A stretch of 64,000 bases of DNA from Nonomuraea sp. SYSU D8015 (GCF_008065375.1 NZ_VJYI01000033.1:29705-93704); one strand, 5' to 3'; positions 25,093 to 34,578 are shown, counted from the first letter of the stretch. The notes: a model not told the origin generated them from the sequence alone. Program-made: numbers and translations.

Positions 25093-25740
25093 ATGAAGGT
25101 CGAAATTTATGCCGATGTCCTGTGCCCGTGGTGCTACATCGGCAAGAGACGGCTGAGTGCGGCACTGGAGCAGGTCACCGACCGGGACAAGGTGCACACC
25201 ATTTGGCGCAGTTTCGAGCTCGCCCCGGACGAAGGCCGGATCCCCGGTCCGACGGCCGCCGAGGCCATGGCCGGCTGGTGGGGCGATCAGGCGCCGGCCC
25301 GCACCGCCAGGATTCGGGCGCTGGGCGCTGCTGAGGGACTGGAGCTCAACCTGCATCTGGCCCGGCCGGTCAACACCTTCGACGCGCACCGGCTGTGCCA
25401 TCTGGCCGCTGCCCGGGGCCTGGCCGGCCAGGCGATGGAGCGGCTGCTGCGCGCGTACCACACCGAAGGGCTGAACGTGGCCGACCCGCAGGTGCTTCGG
25501 CGCCTGGGCGGCGAGGCCGGGCTGGCTGACGCCGAGGTACAGGCTCTGCTCGCCGGCGACGACTACGCCGAACAGGTCCGCGCCGACCGGCGCCGCGCGG
25601 CCGAGCACGGGATCACCGGCGTCCCCTCCCTCGTGATCGACGGCGGACCCCCGGTGTCGGGCGTCCAGCCTCCCGCCGAGCTGCGCCGCCTGCTGGAGCA
25701 TGGCCTGACCATGCTGAGGGATGTACCGCGCCAGTCCTGA
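25093..25740 (+). CDS. DsbA/FrnE-like thioredoxin-fold oxidoreductase
   Basis: A 215-residue DsbA-family protein with active-site CPWC at residues 11-14, an inserted helical domain, and the cis-Pro loop TGVPSLVIDG. This is the FrnE/2-hydroxychromene-2-carboxylate isomerase branch, which is cytoplasmic (no signal peptide) and handles thiol-disulphide exchange in polyketide or stress pathways. It lies downstream of the MerR-type promoter. Confidence 0.92.
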   Translation: MKVEIYADVLCPWCYIGKRRLSAALEQVTDRDKVHTIWRSFELAPDEGRIPGPTAAEAMAGWWGDQAPARTARIRALGAAEGLELNLHLARPVNTFDAHRLCHLAAARGLAGQAMERLLRAYHTEGLNVADPQVLRRLGGEAGLADAEVQALLAGDDYAEQVRADRRRAAEHGITGVPSLVIDGGPPVSGVQPPAELRRLLEHGLTMLRDVPRQS

Positions 25741-25999
25741 AAGCGGCCTCGGTCATGGTGCGACGCCCACTTCGTCAGGGGCCATGCGCCCCGGCCGCCA
25801 GCCCCGGCTCGCGTAGTGCGGGATCTGCGGCGAGCCGGTCCTTGGGCTCCTCCTCAAGGACCAGACTCCGCATCGCCTGACATGGCGCGCCCCGGCCGGT
25901 GAGCGTGGTGGCTGCGGCGAGTACGACCAGCCCCCCCGCATGTGGTAACCGGTCGGCGTCACGTGGGGGAGGATCACGTACGGGGCAGCAGGAGACACC
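25741..25999. other. Spacer without recognised gene
   Basis: 259 bp between the DsbA gene and the convergent histidine phosphatase. An open minus-strand frame (25753-25998) has a composition dominated by Arg/Pro/Ser and no known motif. No clear terminator hairpin was found. Confidence 0.35.
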
Positions 26000-26614
26000 T
26001 CACGGCCTCACGCCGTCGGGGAACCCGGTCCAGCGCAGGTCGGCGGGGAGGTGGCTCATGTCGTTGAACATCACGATCGTGGGCGGCAGACCGGTACGGT
26101 ACTCGATGACCGTCAGCGCGGTGTTGGCGCTGTTCAGTCCGAGCCACCGGGACGGCGGCGCATCCAGCGCGTGCCGCACCAGCCACGCGATCGGGTAGGC
26201 GTGCGTCACCAGGACCTCGTGTGTGTCGGGCCGGGTCCCATTCGTGGTCGCGTCGGGGACCTTCGCGAACCGGGCGACCAGGGCCTCGGCCAGCCTTTGC
26301 CCCGAGGCCGCCTCGATGTCGTCGTAGCCGTCGAAGAAGCCGGCCCAGGACGGGGGTGTTTCGGCCGCGCTGGGGACGTAGGGCACGTGGTCGACGAGTT
26401 CGGCGGCCTCGGTCACGGGCACGTTCGGCAGATGCCGGGCGAGTTCGTGCGCGCTTGCCACGGCGCGTGGCAGCGGAGAGTGCCACACGGCGTCGACCGG
26501 TACGCCGGCGAGCCGTTCGCCCAGCAGGCCCACCTGCCGGCGCCCGATGCCGGTGAGCTCCCCGAACGCGTCGGCTGCGCCGTGGCGTGCCAGGTAGAGG
26601 TGTCGCGTAGTCAT
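26000..26614 (-). CDS. Histidine phosphatase family protein
   Basis: A 204-residue phosphoglycerate-mutase-like phosphatase with the N-terminal catalytic motif LYLARHGA (His at 11) and the second histidine in EVLVTHAYP. The protein transfers phosphate through a phosphohistidine. It is on the same strand as and 123 bp downstream of the PEP-synthase-like gene. Substrate unknown. Confidence 0.9.
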   Translation of the reverse strand: MTTRHLYLARHGAADAFGELTGIGRRQVGLLGERLAGVPVDAVWHSPLPRAVASAHELARHLPNVPVTEAAELVDHVPYVPSAAETPPSWAGFFDGYDDIEAASGQRLAEALVARFAKVPDATTNGTRPDTHEVLVTHAYPIAWLVRHALDAPPSRWLGLNSANTALTVIEYRTGLPPTIVMFNDMSHLPADLRWTGFPDGVRP

Positions 26615-26737
26615 CAGCAGTTGGGGGGTGCGGTGCCCGTGCGGGCCCGCTTCCCCTCTCCTTTCGCTCCGTAGGCATGGGTTCGGCGGCGTGCGGCTTT
26701 TGGGTGATCACTCCCGGCCAGGGACGGAAGTGATCGG

Positions 26738-27985
26738 TCACGCGTCGGTCGCCGTGACGGTGCCGGTGGTGCCGTCGATGGTGATGAGCGTGTCGTCGTG
26801 GAGCATGCTCGTTGCGTTCGGGATGCCGAGGACGGCGGGGATGGCGTGCTCGCGGGCGACGATCGCGGCGTGGGACAGCACGCCTCCGGTTTCGGTGACG
26901 ACGCCGGCGGCGATGCGCAGCAGCGGTGTCCAAGCGGGGTCGGTGAAGGGGCAGACGAGGATGTCGCCCGGGTTCACGCGCGCGAAGTCGCCGGGACCGC
27001 GGACGATCCGGGCGGTTCCGGTCACGGTCCCGTGGCTGCCCGGTGTCCCGGTGAGTGTGGCGGCCGGGACGTCCGAGGAGCCGGAAGGAAGAGGCCGCCG
27101 TGGGAGCGCGGCGGTGATCGGCCGAGCTTGCAGAACCCAGGTACGGCCGTCGACGATCGCCCACTCGACGTCCTGCGGTCCGCCGAGTACGGCAGCGATC
27201 TCCTTGCCCAGCTCGGCGAGCTGCGCGGCGGTCGCGTCATCGATCGTCGGTTGGTGCCGGGCACGGGTGGGCACGTCGCGAACGACGAGCCGCGTGCCAC
27301 GCCGGTCCAGGCGGGTCCGTTTGTCTGCGACGGTGCGGGTGACCATCCCGTCCTCGGCGACTCGGTAGGCGTCCGGGGTGACAGCGCCTCCGACGATGCT
27401 GGGGCCCAGGCCCCAGGACGCCTCGATCTCGGTCGCGCTGTCCGGACCTGCGGGTGTGAACATGACCCCGGATACCTCGGCATCCAGATGGCGCTGGACG
27501 ACGACGGCCATCACAGGATCGGCGGACGGCTGGTCGTCGCGCCCGGAGGCACCCCGGTAGGCGACGGCACGTGGCGATGACAGCGAGGCCCAGCAGGCGC
27601 GTACGGCATCGGCGACGTCGCTGACTCCGTGCACGGCGAGAAAGCTCTCGTGCTGACCGGCCGCCGACGCCTGACCGGTGTCCTCGTTCGCTGCCGATGA
27701 TCTTACCGCCACTGGCGGGTCGCCGAGCTCGTCGAGCGCGCGTCCCAGTGCGTCCATGACGGTGGCGTGGAGTGGGCGGGCCACGATCGCCTGCCGTGCC
27801 ACGGTGAGATCGTCCGGCTCGTCGGCGAACCGTCCGAGGCCCAGATCGCCGACAGCGGCGCGGTAAGCGGCGAACGGGACGACGAAGCCGTCAGGAACCG
27901 GCAGACCCGCGCGGAGCAACGCGCCAAGTGTGCCGCCCTTGCCTCCGCAGGTATCGGCGACAGCCTCCACGAGAGGTACGATCAT
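26738..27985 (-). CDS. PEP synthase/rifampin phosphotransferase-like enzyme without the middle domain
   Basis: 415 residues: an ATP-grasp domain of the PEP synthase/PPDK type (GGKGGTLGALLRAGLPVPDG; VAVRSSAANEDTGQASAAGQ; DVEWAIVDGRTWVLQARPIT), followed directly by the swivelling phosphohistidine domain (ETGGVLSHAAIVAREHAIPA; the His carries phosphate). Rifampin phosphotransferases have the same two domains separated by a ~290-residue rifampin-binding domain, which is absent. It is likely an ATP-dependent phosphotransferase whose acceptor is unknown. The ATG at 27985 is chosen. Confidence 0.85.
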   Translation of the reverse strand: MIVPLVEAVADTCGGKGGTLGALLRAGLPVPDGFVVPFAAYRAAVGDLGLGRFADEPDDLTVARQAIVARPLHATVMDALGRALDELGDPPVAVRSSAANEDTGQASAAGQHESFLAVHGVSDVADAVRACWASLSSPRAVAYRGASGRDDQPSADPVMAVVVQRHLDAEVSGVMFTPAGPDSATEIEASWGLGPSIVGGAVTPDAYRVAEDGMVTRTVADKRTRLDRRGTRLVVRDVPTRARHQPTIDDATAAQLAELGKEIAAVLGGPQDVEWAIVDGRTWVLQARPITAALPRRPLPSGSSDVPAATLTGTPGSHGTVTGTARIVRGPGDFARVNPGDILVCPFTDPAWTPLLRIAAGVVTETGGVLSHAAIVAREHAIPAVLGIPNATSMLHDDTLITIDGTTGTVTATDA

Positions 27986-28009
27986 CCACCCACGCCTTTC
28001 AACAGATAG

Positions 28010-28038
28010 TTGACAACATTTTGTTGATTGTGCATCAT
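28010..28038 (+). promoter_or_regulatory. Promoter for leaderless HTH gene, with palindrome
   Basis: -35 TTGACA (28010-28015), 17-bp spacer, -10 CATCAT (28033-28038), placing the transcript start at about the ATG at 28046. A short palindrome CAACA-TTT-TGTTG (28014-28026) lies between the boxes, where a repressor would block transcription and could also affect the divergent PEP-synthase-like gene. Confidence 0.55.
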
Positions 28039-28045
28039 GAGTCGC

Positions 28046-28441
28046 ATGGCACGCAAGCAGGACATCGCTCACAGCGCGCACGCCGACCACGCCCAGGCCC
28101 GACGTGAGCAGGAGGCGCGTGAGCGTCTACTGAGCCTGGGCGCCGACGCGCTCGACGCCCGCCCGTGGCGACCCCCGCCAGCCCCGCCGTCGGCGGTCGA
28201 CCTCGTGCAATTCGCCGTCTGGCGCAACGCCGACCTGAGCCCGGAGGACATCCTGAGTGCGCTCACCCTCCTGCCCGCCGCACGCGCCGAGGTCGAAGGA
28301 CTCGAATCCGCCCTGCTGTTCATGGCCCGGAGCGCCGGACTGACCTGGGCGCAGATGGCGCACGCGATGGGGTTCAACTCACCGCAGGCGTGCCAGCAGC
28401 ACTACACCCGCCTGACAGCACGACAGGACGCCGACTCGTGA
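28046..28441 (+). CDS. Small HTH DNA-binding protein
   Basis: A 131-residue protein starting MARKQDIAHSAHADHAQARR, with a C-terminal helix-turn-helix (LTWAQMAHAMGFNSPQACQQ). Related actinomycete proteins are annotated only as DNA-binding. The ATG at 28046 fits a leaderless transcript; an ATG at 28037 is the alternative. It is divergent from the PEP-synthase-like gene and overlaps the next gene by 4 bp. Confidence 0.8.
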   Translation: MARKQDIAHSAHADHAQARREQEARERLLSLGADALDARPWRPPPAPPSAVDLVQFAVWRNADLSPEDILSALTLLPAARAEVEGLESALLFMARSAGLTWAQMAHAMGFNSPQACQQHYTRLTARQDADS

Positions 28442-29073
28442 CGCGTGACTCTCCGCCCGCCCTCCTTGTCCTGCACGCCGTGCGCCTCACCGGGTTCGCG
28501 GACACCCCGGTGATCGCTCAGCGGTCCGGCCTCGACACGGCCGAGACGAAAGAAGTGTTGCTCGACGCCGAGGCGTGCGGCTGGGTCGAGCACACCGCCT
28601 TCGCCGGCACCGGAGGCTGGTCGCTGACCGAACGGGGCCGGGCCGAGAACGAGCGCCAGCTCGCGGCCGAGCTCGCACGCGTCGGCGGAGCCGACGAGGT
28701 TCGCGACGTCTACCGCGAGTTCCTCCCGCTGAACGCCCTCCTGCTACGAGCCTGCACCGACTGGCAACTCCGGCCCACCGCCGGCGATCGGCTCGCCGTC
28801 AACGACCACTCCGATCCCACCTGGGACGCCCGGGTCCTCCACGAACTCGCCGCCATCGACCGCGCACTCACGCCACTCGCAGACCGGCTCGAGAGCGTCC
28901 TCACACGGTTCCGCGGCTACGACGCACGATTCACCACAGCCCTGGCGCGCGCCCGAGCCGGGGAGGGCGCCTGGGTCGACCGCACCGACGTCGACTCCTG
29001 CCACCGTGTCTGGTTCGAGCTCCACGAAGACCTCATCGCCACACTCGGCCTCGATCGGCGCACCGAACCCTGA
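28438..29073 (+). CDS. Winged-helix regulator-like protein
   Basis: A 211-residue protein with an N-terminal winged helix (FADTPVIAQRSGLDTAETKE; TGGWSLTERGRAENERQLAA) and a helical C-terminal domain. The GTG start overlaps the stop of the small HTH gene (GTGA), so the two are co-translated. Together they look like a two-protein regulatory unit for the divergent phosphotransferase. No known family name can be given with certainty. Confidence 0.8.
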   Translation: MTRDSPPALLVLHAVRLTGFADTPVIAQRSGLDTAETKEVLLDAEACGWVEHTAFAGTGGWSLTERGRAENERQLAAELARVGGADEVRDVYREFLPLNALLLRACTDWQLRPTAGDRLAVNDHSDPTWDARVLHELAAIDRALTPLADRLESVLTRFRGYDARFTTALARARAGEGAWVDRTDVDSCHRVWFELHEDLIATLGLDRRTEP

Positions 29074-29213
29074 CCCCCCGCTTGTTGCCCCGAGGGCATG
29101 CATGCTCAGCGGCAGCATCCTCACCCGCCAACCGGCTCATCGTCGCGCGCCGGCCGATGCCCAAAACGAGCGGCATCGCCGGCGTCCGATTCTTCTAAAG
29201 TGCGGACTTCCGC

Positions 29214-29777
29214 TTATTTCTTGATCTCGTAGCGCAGAAGTACCACGCCGTTTTCGAAGCCGGTGGCCTCGATCAGTTTCAGGTCTTGCCGATCCTCGAA
29301 AATGCGCGTTCCCTTGCCGCGTGACGCCGGGCAGACGAGCAGGGTGATCTTGTCGATGACGTCGGCGTCCAGCAGGGAGTGCATGAGCGTCAAGCTCCCC
29401 CACAGCCAGATGTCCTTGCCGCTCTGCTCCTTGAGCTCCCGGATGGTGGCGACCGGATCGCGCGTCACGGTCGCGGCGGGAAAGTCGCCCCAGGGGGCGT
29501 CATCCAGCTTCGACGAGGCGACGAACTTGGTGAGGTTGTTGAGCTTCTCGCCGTACTCGCCCTGCTCCTCGGCGTACGCCCAGCCCGTGGACTGGGCGTA
29601 GGTATTCGCGCCGAGAATCAGCGTGTCGACCTCGTCGATGAGCCCCATCACGCTTGCCTTGAACGCAGGGTCGGTGGTCTCGGAAAAGGGCTCCCCTGAC
29701 ACGAAGCTGAGCCCGCCGTCCTCCTCCGCGGCGATGTTGTCGACGGTAACCCACTGCTGAACGATGAGCTTTCGCAT
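29214..29777 (-). CDS. Dihydrofolate reductase-like (RibD C-terminal domain) protein
   Basis: A 187-residue RibD_C-fold reductase (MRKLIVQQWVTVDNIAAEED; TLILGANTYAQSTGWAYAEE; DIWLWGSLTLMHSLLDADVI). It is a second, divergent member of the fold seen at 10.8 kb. The ATG at 29777 is chosen; the open frame continues upstream into a Tn3 scrap. It appears to be monocistronic. Confidence 0.9.
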   Translation of the reverse strand: MRKLIVQQWVTVDNIAAEEDGGLSFVSGEPFSETTDPAFKASVMGLIDEVDTLILGANTYAQSTGWAYAEEQGEYGEKLNNLTKFVASSKLDDAPWGDFPAATVTRDPVATIRELKEQSGKDIWLWGSLTLMHSLLDADVIDKITLLVCPASRGKGTRIFEDRQDLKLIEATGFENGVVLLRYEIKK

Positions 29778-29785
29778 CACTGACT

Positions 29786-29885
29786 GTGCCTCTCGAATAT
29801 CTGTCGGCTGAACAGGTCCACCGGTACGGAGCCTTCGTGACGGATCCGACACCGGAGGAACTGGAACGGTTCTTCTTCCCAGGGA
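29786..29885 (+). mobile_element. Tn3-family transposase, N-terminal scrap
   Basis: GTG at 29786 starts about 31 codons matching the N-terminus of one branch of Tn3 transposases: VPLEYLSAEQVHRYGAFVTD then PTPEELERFFF. Similarity stops there. The scrap starts 8 bp from the divergent DHFR-like gene. The C-terminal scrap at 2.0 kb is a candidate for the same branch but in the opposite orientation. Confidence 0.7.
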
Positions 29886-30068
29886 CGAAACCGCGCGCGG
29901 GTTCTCGACCCCCTACCTCGACATTTCCTGGCGAACTTCAACGAGTCCGCGCACTCCGCGGCGGCCACAAACGGGCACGGGGACGGCCACTCGCGTCCCA
30001 GGCGCGCCAAGGACATGGTGGTGCCCCACACGTGGGCGATCCACCCGACGCGGACGACCGGGCGGGGC

Positions 30069-30569
30069 TCAGGCGCGCTGACGCTCCTCCCGCTGCCGGA
30101 TCAGTTCCTCGACCGGGCTCGGCAGGGTCGTCTCGAAGTCGATCAGCTTCGCCCAGGTCGGGGTCACGACGATCCGGACCATGCCGTCGTGGTAGAGGGA
30201 ACGCACCTCGGCCTCCCACACGACCCGTTGCTCGGGGGTCATCTGGTAGGTGGTGGTCGTCTGGAGGTACTCGTCCGGGATGCCGTCGACGAAGTCCAGC
30301 TCGGCCCGGCCCCGGATGAGCAAGATCTTGGGCGGGTGCGACTCGGTGTCGATCGTCAGGGCGACCATCGGGTTCTCGCTCAAGGCGTGGAGCTTCGGAG
30401 CGTTCTTCGGAGTGCTCATGACGATCTCCGTGCCGTTCCAGGCAAAGATGATCGGGATGTTGCGGGGTGTGCCGTCCTTGGCGACGTAGGCCAGGCGGGT
30501 CACGTCGCGGGCCAGCAGTTCCCGGCTGAGCGGCCGGTTCAGAACCTCGGTGACCTCGTACGATTCCAC
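30069..30569 (-). CDS. Pyridoxamine 5'-phosphate oxidase-like protein
   Basis: A 166-residue split-barrel flavin-binding protein (LLARDVTRLAYVAKDGTPRN; IVMSTPKNAPKLHALSENPM; PKILLIRGRAELDFVDGIPD). Actinobacterial members bind F420 or FMN rather than acting on pyridoxamine phosphate. It is 35 bp downstream of the MFS gene on the same strand and possibly co-transcribed. Confidence 0.88.
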   Translation of the reverse strand: MESYEVTEVLNRPLSRELLARDVTRLAYVAKDGTPRNIPIIFAWNGTEIVMSTPKNAPKLHALSENPMVALTIDTESHPPKILLIRGRAELDFVDGIPDEYLQTTTTYQMTPEQRVVWEAEVRSLYHDGMVRIVVTPTWAKLIDFETTLPSPVEELIRQREERQRA

Positions 30570-30604
30570 AGTAATTCCTCTCGTTGTTGTTTCTCAGCGT
30601 CGGT

Positions 30605-31822
30605 TCAGGGGCGTTCGGCCACTGCTTGCGCGGTGGTCGGTTGTGGTCTGGGCGGCGGGGTCCCGTTCGACAGGCGCAGGGCCGGGTTGAGCGTCGCGGT
30701 GACAGCGAGCGACGCCACCGCCATCACGGCCATCGCCGCACCCGCGGGCAGAAACTGCGCAAGCAGCCCGGCCAGCGTGGCGCCGGCCGCCTGCATCGCC
30801 TTCATGCCGGTGACGTGCAGGCCCAGCGCCTGACCGCGGACGTCTTCGCCGATCAGGGCGATCAGCCGTTCCTGCAGCAGCAGCGTGGATGCGAAGCCGA
30901 TCGACGCCACCGCGACGACGCCTGCCGCGACCGGCGTGCTGAGCGGCAGCACGAACAGCAGGTACGGCAGCGCGAGCAAGAATCGCAGCGGGGTGACCCA
31001 CCGCCGCCGCCCCTGTGGCGACATGAACCGCCCGGCGACCAGATCGCCGAACAGCATGCCCAGCGCCGCCGCGACGAACAGCACGGCGGCGGACCGCGGC
31101 GCGTAGGGCACGAACAGCGCCTCGCAGCCCACCACCAGGCCGTTGGGCACCCACGTCGCCAGGTAGACGGCCCGGCGGGCCGGCGTGGACAGCAGATGCC
31201 GGTTGACCTGCCAGGTGGCCGCGAGGGACGGGCGGCCGGACGCCCGCGGCGGCCGGGCGCTGAGTCCCCACCGCAGCACCAGAGCCGCGACGAAGGCCAG
31301 CGCCGCGCTGATGGCCAGCGTCGCACGCGGCGACACCACCGCCAGCAGGATGCCACCGAGCGCGAAGCCGGCGATCTGCATCGCGCCGACCGAGATGTTG
31401 AGCACCGAACGGCCGAGCACGTACCCGTTCGGCGGCACGATCTCGTTGAGCAGGCCGTACCGGACACCGCCGCCGATCGAGCTGACCAGGCCCAGAGCCA
31501 AGATCACCGTGAACATCGCCCACAGCGGCATGCCCGGCATGGCCAGCGCCAAGCCGGCCAGGCCGCCGGCCAGCGCGGTCAGCGTCAGCGCCGCACGCGG
31601 CTGCACCCGGTCGGCCACCGACAGCAGCGTGGTGGCGCCGACCAATTCGGCGAACGACGGCCCGAACATGCTCAACGCGGCCAGCAGCGGGGAGTCCGTG
31701 CGGGCATACACCAGCGTGGCGAGCGCCAGCCCGTTCAGCGTGGTCGAGGCGACCTGCGCGCACGAAGCCGCGAACAGCGGGGTGAACTCAGGTGTTCGAA
31801 ACAGTTCCCGGTACGTACGCAT
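30605..31822 (-). CDS. MFS transporter (12-helix)
   Basis: A 405-residue major facilitator. It starts MRTYRELFRTPEFTPLFAAS, and internal motifs include VADRVQPRAALTLTAL (motif A region) and a second half from ~residue 215. The start at 31822 is chosen over longer frames. It is divergent from a LysR regulator with a palindrome between them, so is the likely target. Substrate unknown. Confidence 0.88.
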   Translation of the reverse strand: MRTYRELFRTPEFTPLFAASCAQVASTTLNGLALATLVYARTDSPLLAALSMFGPSFAELVGATTLLSVADRVQPRAALTLTALAGGLAGLALAMPGMPLWAMFTVILALGLVSSIGGGVRYGLLNEIVPPNGYVLGRSVLNISVGAMQIAGFALGGILLAVVSPRATLAISAALAFVAALVLRWGLSARPPRASGRPSLAATWQVNRHLLSTPARRAVYLATWVPNGLVVGCEALFVPYAPRSAAVLFVAAALGMLFGDLVAGRFMSPQGRRRWVTPLRFLLALPYLLFVLPLSTPVAAGVVAVASIGFASTLLLQERLIALIGEDVRGQALGLHVTGMKAMQAAGATLAGLLAQFLPAGAAMAVMAVASLAVTATLNPALRLSNGTPPPRPQPTTAQAVAERP

Positions 31823-31986
31823 CGCTGGGGATTCCCTTACTCTCGTCCGCCGTCGGGCCTTCACAGCATCCGGCGGCCGGCACTGGCTCGGGCCGTTGTG
31901 GTTGACCCGGTCATCCAGCCCATCTCGGCTCACCGACGAGCCTCCACCCAAGAGGGCTTATGCGTCTAATGCCACCTTTAGCGAAA

Positions 31987-32009
31987 ATTCATCGATAGGG
32001 TTGATGAAT
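31987..32009. promoter_or_regulatory. Candidate LysR operator
   Basis: Inverted repeat ATTCATC-N9-GATGAAT overlapping the lysR start codon and lying ahead of the divergent MFS gene. The T-N11-A-like spacing and position suit LysR autoregulation. The overlap with the ATG suggests a leaderless lysR transcript. Confidence 0.55.
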
Positions 32010-32943
32010 GCTCGATATCGTCCGGCTTCGCGTCCTGGCGGCGGTCGCCGCCCACGGCTCGGTCACCGAAGCGGCCAAGGCCTTGCACTACTCGCAGCCC
32101 TCGATCAGCCATCATCTGGCCCGGCTGGAGGCGGCGACCGGAGCCAAGCTGATCCAGCGCGTGGGGCGTGGCATCCGGCTCACCCCTGAAGGGGAGCTGC
32201 TCGCCCGCCGCGCGGCGGAGATCGTCGGCCGGGTCGACGCGGCCGGCGCCGAACTGGCCGCCCAACTCGGGCTGCAGACCGGACGGGTCCGCCTCGCGGC
32301 CTTCAGCTCGGCCCTGAGCGTCCTGGTCCCGCCCGCGGCCATGGCGCTGTCGCAGTCGTACCCGAACATCGAGCTGCACCTGGCCGACGCCCACCCCACC
32401 GTGGCCCAGCGGCGGCTGCGCGACGGCTCGGCCGACCTGGCCATCGTGCACCGCTACGACGACACCGTGCCGGACGACGGCATCCGCTACTCCTACCTCC
32501 TCGACGACCCGATGTACCTGCTCAGCCGGCACCCTGGCCAGACGCTCGCCGACCACCGGGACTCGGCGTGGATCGCGGGCTGCGAGAACTGCCGTGGTGA
32601 ACTGCTCCAGTTCTGCGAAGCCGCCGGGTTCAGCCCGCGCATCACCTACAGCAGCGACGACATCGTCGTCGAGCAGGCGTTCGTCGCCGCCGGGCTCGGG
32701 GTCACCACCATGCCCGGCCTCGCGCTGCGCTCGCACCACGCGGACGGGGTCGTCGCCAGCGAACTGACCGAGTTCCGGCGCCGCATCTACCTCGCCACGT
32801 TCGGCGAACCACCGGACCCGCCCGCCACGACCGCCTTCATCACCGCCCTGCGCACCACCACCGACGCCCTCCAGTTGGGGGAGACGCCCTCTCCAAAGAC
32901 GGGTCAGTCGTGGGAGCCGGGGGTGAAGAGGCCGGATTCGTAG
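32008..32943 (+). CDS. LysR family regulator
   Basis: A 311-residue LysR protein: HTH (GSVTEAAKALHYSQPSISHH, ~16-36) and an effector domain from ~residue 90. Its ATG sits in a palindrome. It is divergent from the MFS gene and most probably controls it. Confidence 0.92.
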   Translation: MLDIVRLRVLAAVAAHGSVTEAAKALHYSQPSISHHLARLEAATGAKLIQRVGRGIRLTPEGELLARRAAEIVGRVDAAGAELAAQLGLQTGRVRLAAFSSALSVLVPPAAMALSQSYPNIELHLADAHPTVAQRRLRDGSADLAIVHRYDDTVPDDGIRYSYLLDDPMYLLSRHPGQTLADHRDSAWIAGCENCRGELLQFCEAAGFSPRITYSSDDIVVEQAFVAAGLGVTTMPGLALRSHHADGVVASELTEFRRRIYLATFGEPPDPPATTAFITALRTTTDALQLGETPSPKTGQSWEPGVKRPDS

Positions 32944-33104
32944 GTCTTCCAGCACGATCACCACGGTGCCGATCAGGGGGGCGGCGGTCTCCGCCTCCTC
33001 CGCCGCCTGGTTCCCGACCAGCACGGCGTGCCCTCACCGACCATGACCGCGTTCCAGGTGCGGGCCGGGTCCTTCATGGCGCCGCACCCCCTCGTGAACC
33101 GCGG

Positions 33105-34061
33105 TCAGAATGTGGCGATCGGGTTGACTGGGCTGCCGGACGTACCGGCGAAGCGGACCGGCGCGACTGCGAGGTGGAAGTCCCACTGGCCGAGCTCGGC
33201 AGCCGTCGTCGCGCACGCCTCCAGGTCGCAGTTGTCGAGCATCCACAGACCCATGGCGACGAGGCTCACGGCGTGAACCGGCATCAACACGTCTTCGTAC
33301 CCCGATGGCTGAACGTCCTGGGGGGTGTCAGCGCCGATCAGCGCGACCTCCCGTTCATGCAGCCACGGCAGGCAGGACGCGTGCCAGCCGGCCTGCGTGA
33401 AACCGCTGGCCTCACCGGTCTCGTGCCGGACGCGCCCATAGCCGGTCCGCAGGAGTACCGCATCGCCGGATCGCACCCGCACACCCTGGCGACGCTCGGC
33501 CTCCTCGAGATCGTCGGGGAACACACCCTGCCCCGGTTCCAGCCACGGCACACCGCGGACCCTCGCAATGTCCAGCAGGACACCACGCGTGATGATCCCG
33601 TTCGCCGCCGCCGTGACGGATGCCCACGCCGATCCCGTTGCGGCGTCGACCAGCGAGTGCGACCGCCCGTTGTACATCGTGCCGTCCCAGAAGATGTGGC
33701 ACGGCGAGTCGACGTGGGTGAGGGTGTTGCCGTGGAACGTGATGCCGAGCCGCTCGGACGAAAAGCCCCAGCGCCGGTCGTTGCGGAATCCGGGCACCGG
33801 CATGTTCTCGGCACCCGGCATGTCGGCGGCGCACGGGCACGTCGTCGTCGACCGCTCCATGTCTTCCGGTACGGCAACCTCCCATGCGCACGACACGCTC
33901 CTGCCGTGGCGCACGGCCCGCGCCGCCGCCAGCCGGACGTCGTCGGTGATGTGGTTCAGAGTGCCGAGCTCGTCGTCGTCGCCCCACCGTCCCCAGTTCG
34001 ACAGCGTGTCGAAGTACCCGAGCACGTCGTCCTGTGTGGGCATCGGTCGCCCTGCCGTCAT
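33105..34061 (-). CDS. Metal-dependent cyclase family protein (kynurenine formamidase-like)
   Basis: A protein of about 318 residues with the cyclase signature HGNTLTHVDSPCHIFWDG, whose His/Asp residues bind Zn or Mn, plus VLLRTGYGRVRHETG and a conserved tail. This superfamily hydrolyses amide or lactone bonds (kynurenine formamidase, isatin hydrolase). The start is uncertain: ATG 34061 is used, with ATG 34043 and a start at 34133 also possible. It is monocistronic. Confidence 0.85.
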   Translation of the reverse strand: MTAGRPMPTQDDVLGYFDTLSNWGRWGDDDELGTLNHITDDVRLAAARAVRHGRSVSCAWEVAVPEDMERSTTTCPCAADMPGAENMPVPGFRNDRRWGFSSERLGITFHGNTLTHVDSPCHIFWDGTMYNGRSHSLVDAATGSAWASVTAAANGIITRGVLLDIARVRGVPWLEPGQGVFPDDLEEAERRQGVRVRSGDAVLLRTGYGRVRHETGEASGFTQAGWHASCLPWLHEREVALIGADTPQDVQPSGYEDVLMPVHAVSLVAMGLWMLDNCDLEACATTAAELGQWDFHLAVAPVRFAGTSGSPVNPIATF

Positions 34062-34578
34062 CCCAGCATCGACTCCTCCGGTCACGCGGTTCGAGGCACC
34101 GAAGGCAGGGTATCCCGCCCTCTCCTTCGACATGCCAAGGTCCGCTGAGCTGGCACGGTACTAGATCAGCGGGCCGGTTGCGTCCACGGAGGTGGTGCAT
34201 GAGTTGGGCAACGTGGATGTGAAGAAGCATCGCGCGGTACGCCTCACGCTGCTCAGTTTTGACGTTTCGTCTGGTCAGTGGTCTCGCGGGTGTCCGCCAT
34301 CCACTCAGCGTGCGCGCGGCCTTGAGTGCCTGCCAGCCACGTGAAGACGACCCCGATGCCGCCGGACACTGCTGCCGCTGAGGGCGCCGCCATTCCCAAG
34401 CCACATCGGCATGGCGGTGCCTGGACTGATCGCTTTCTAGGGCCATTCAGCGCGGGTGACGGTGTCCCTCGCCTCCGGTGAATTCGAACGGATTACGGCG
34501 CGGGCCGCGTCCGGCAGAGGGGAGAGCGGCGGCCCGCTGATCAGCGGGAACCTCGTACTTCGGCTTCTACGGCGCCAC
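34062..34578. other. Spacer, mostly without recognised gene
   Basis: 517 bp between the cyclase start and a Tat leader stub. A minus-strand frame at 34253-34393 (46 codons, VSGGIGVVFTWLAGTQGRAH, ending TKRQN) has one possible membrane segment but no strong ribosome site. Nothing else is recognisable. The cyclase promoter must lie near 34062-34200. Confidence 0.35.

Noticed and set aside
25753..25998. 81-codon minus-strand frame
   Set aside because: Arg/Pro/Ser-rich, no ribosome site or family; treated as spacer.
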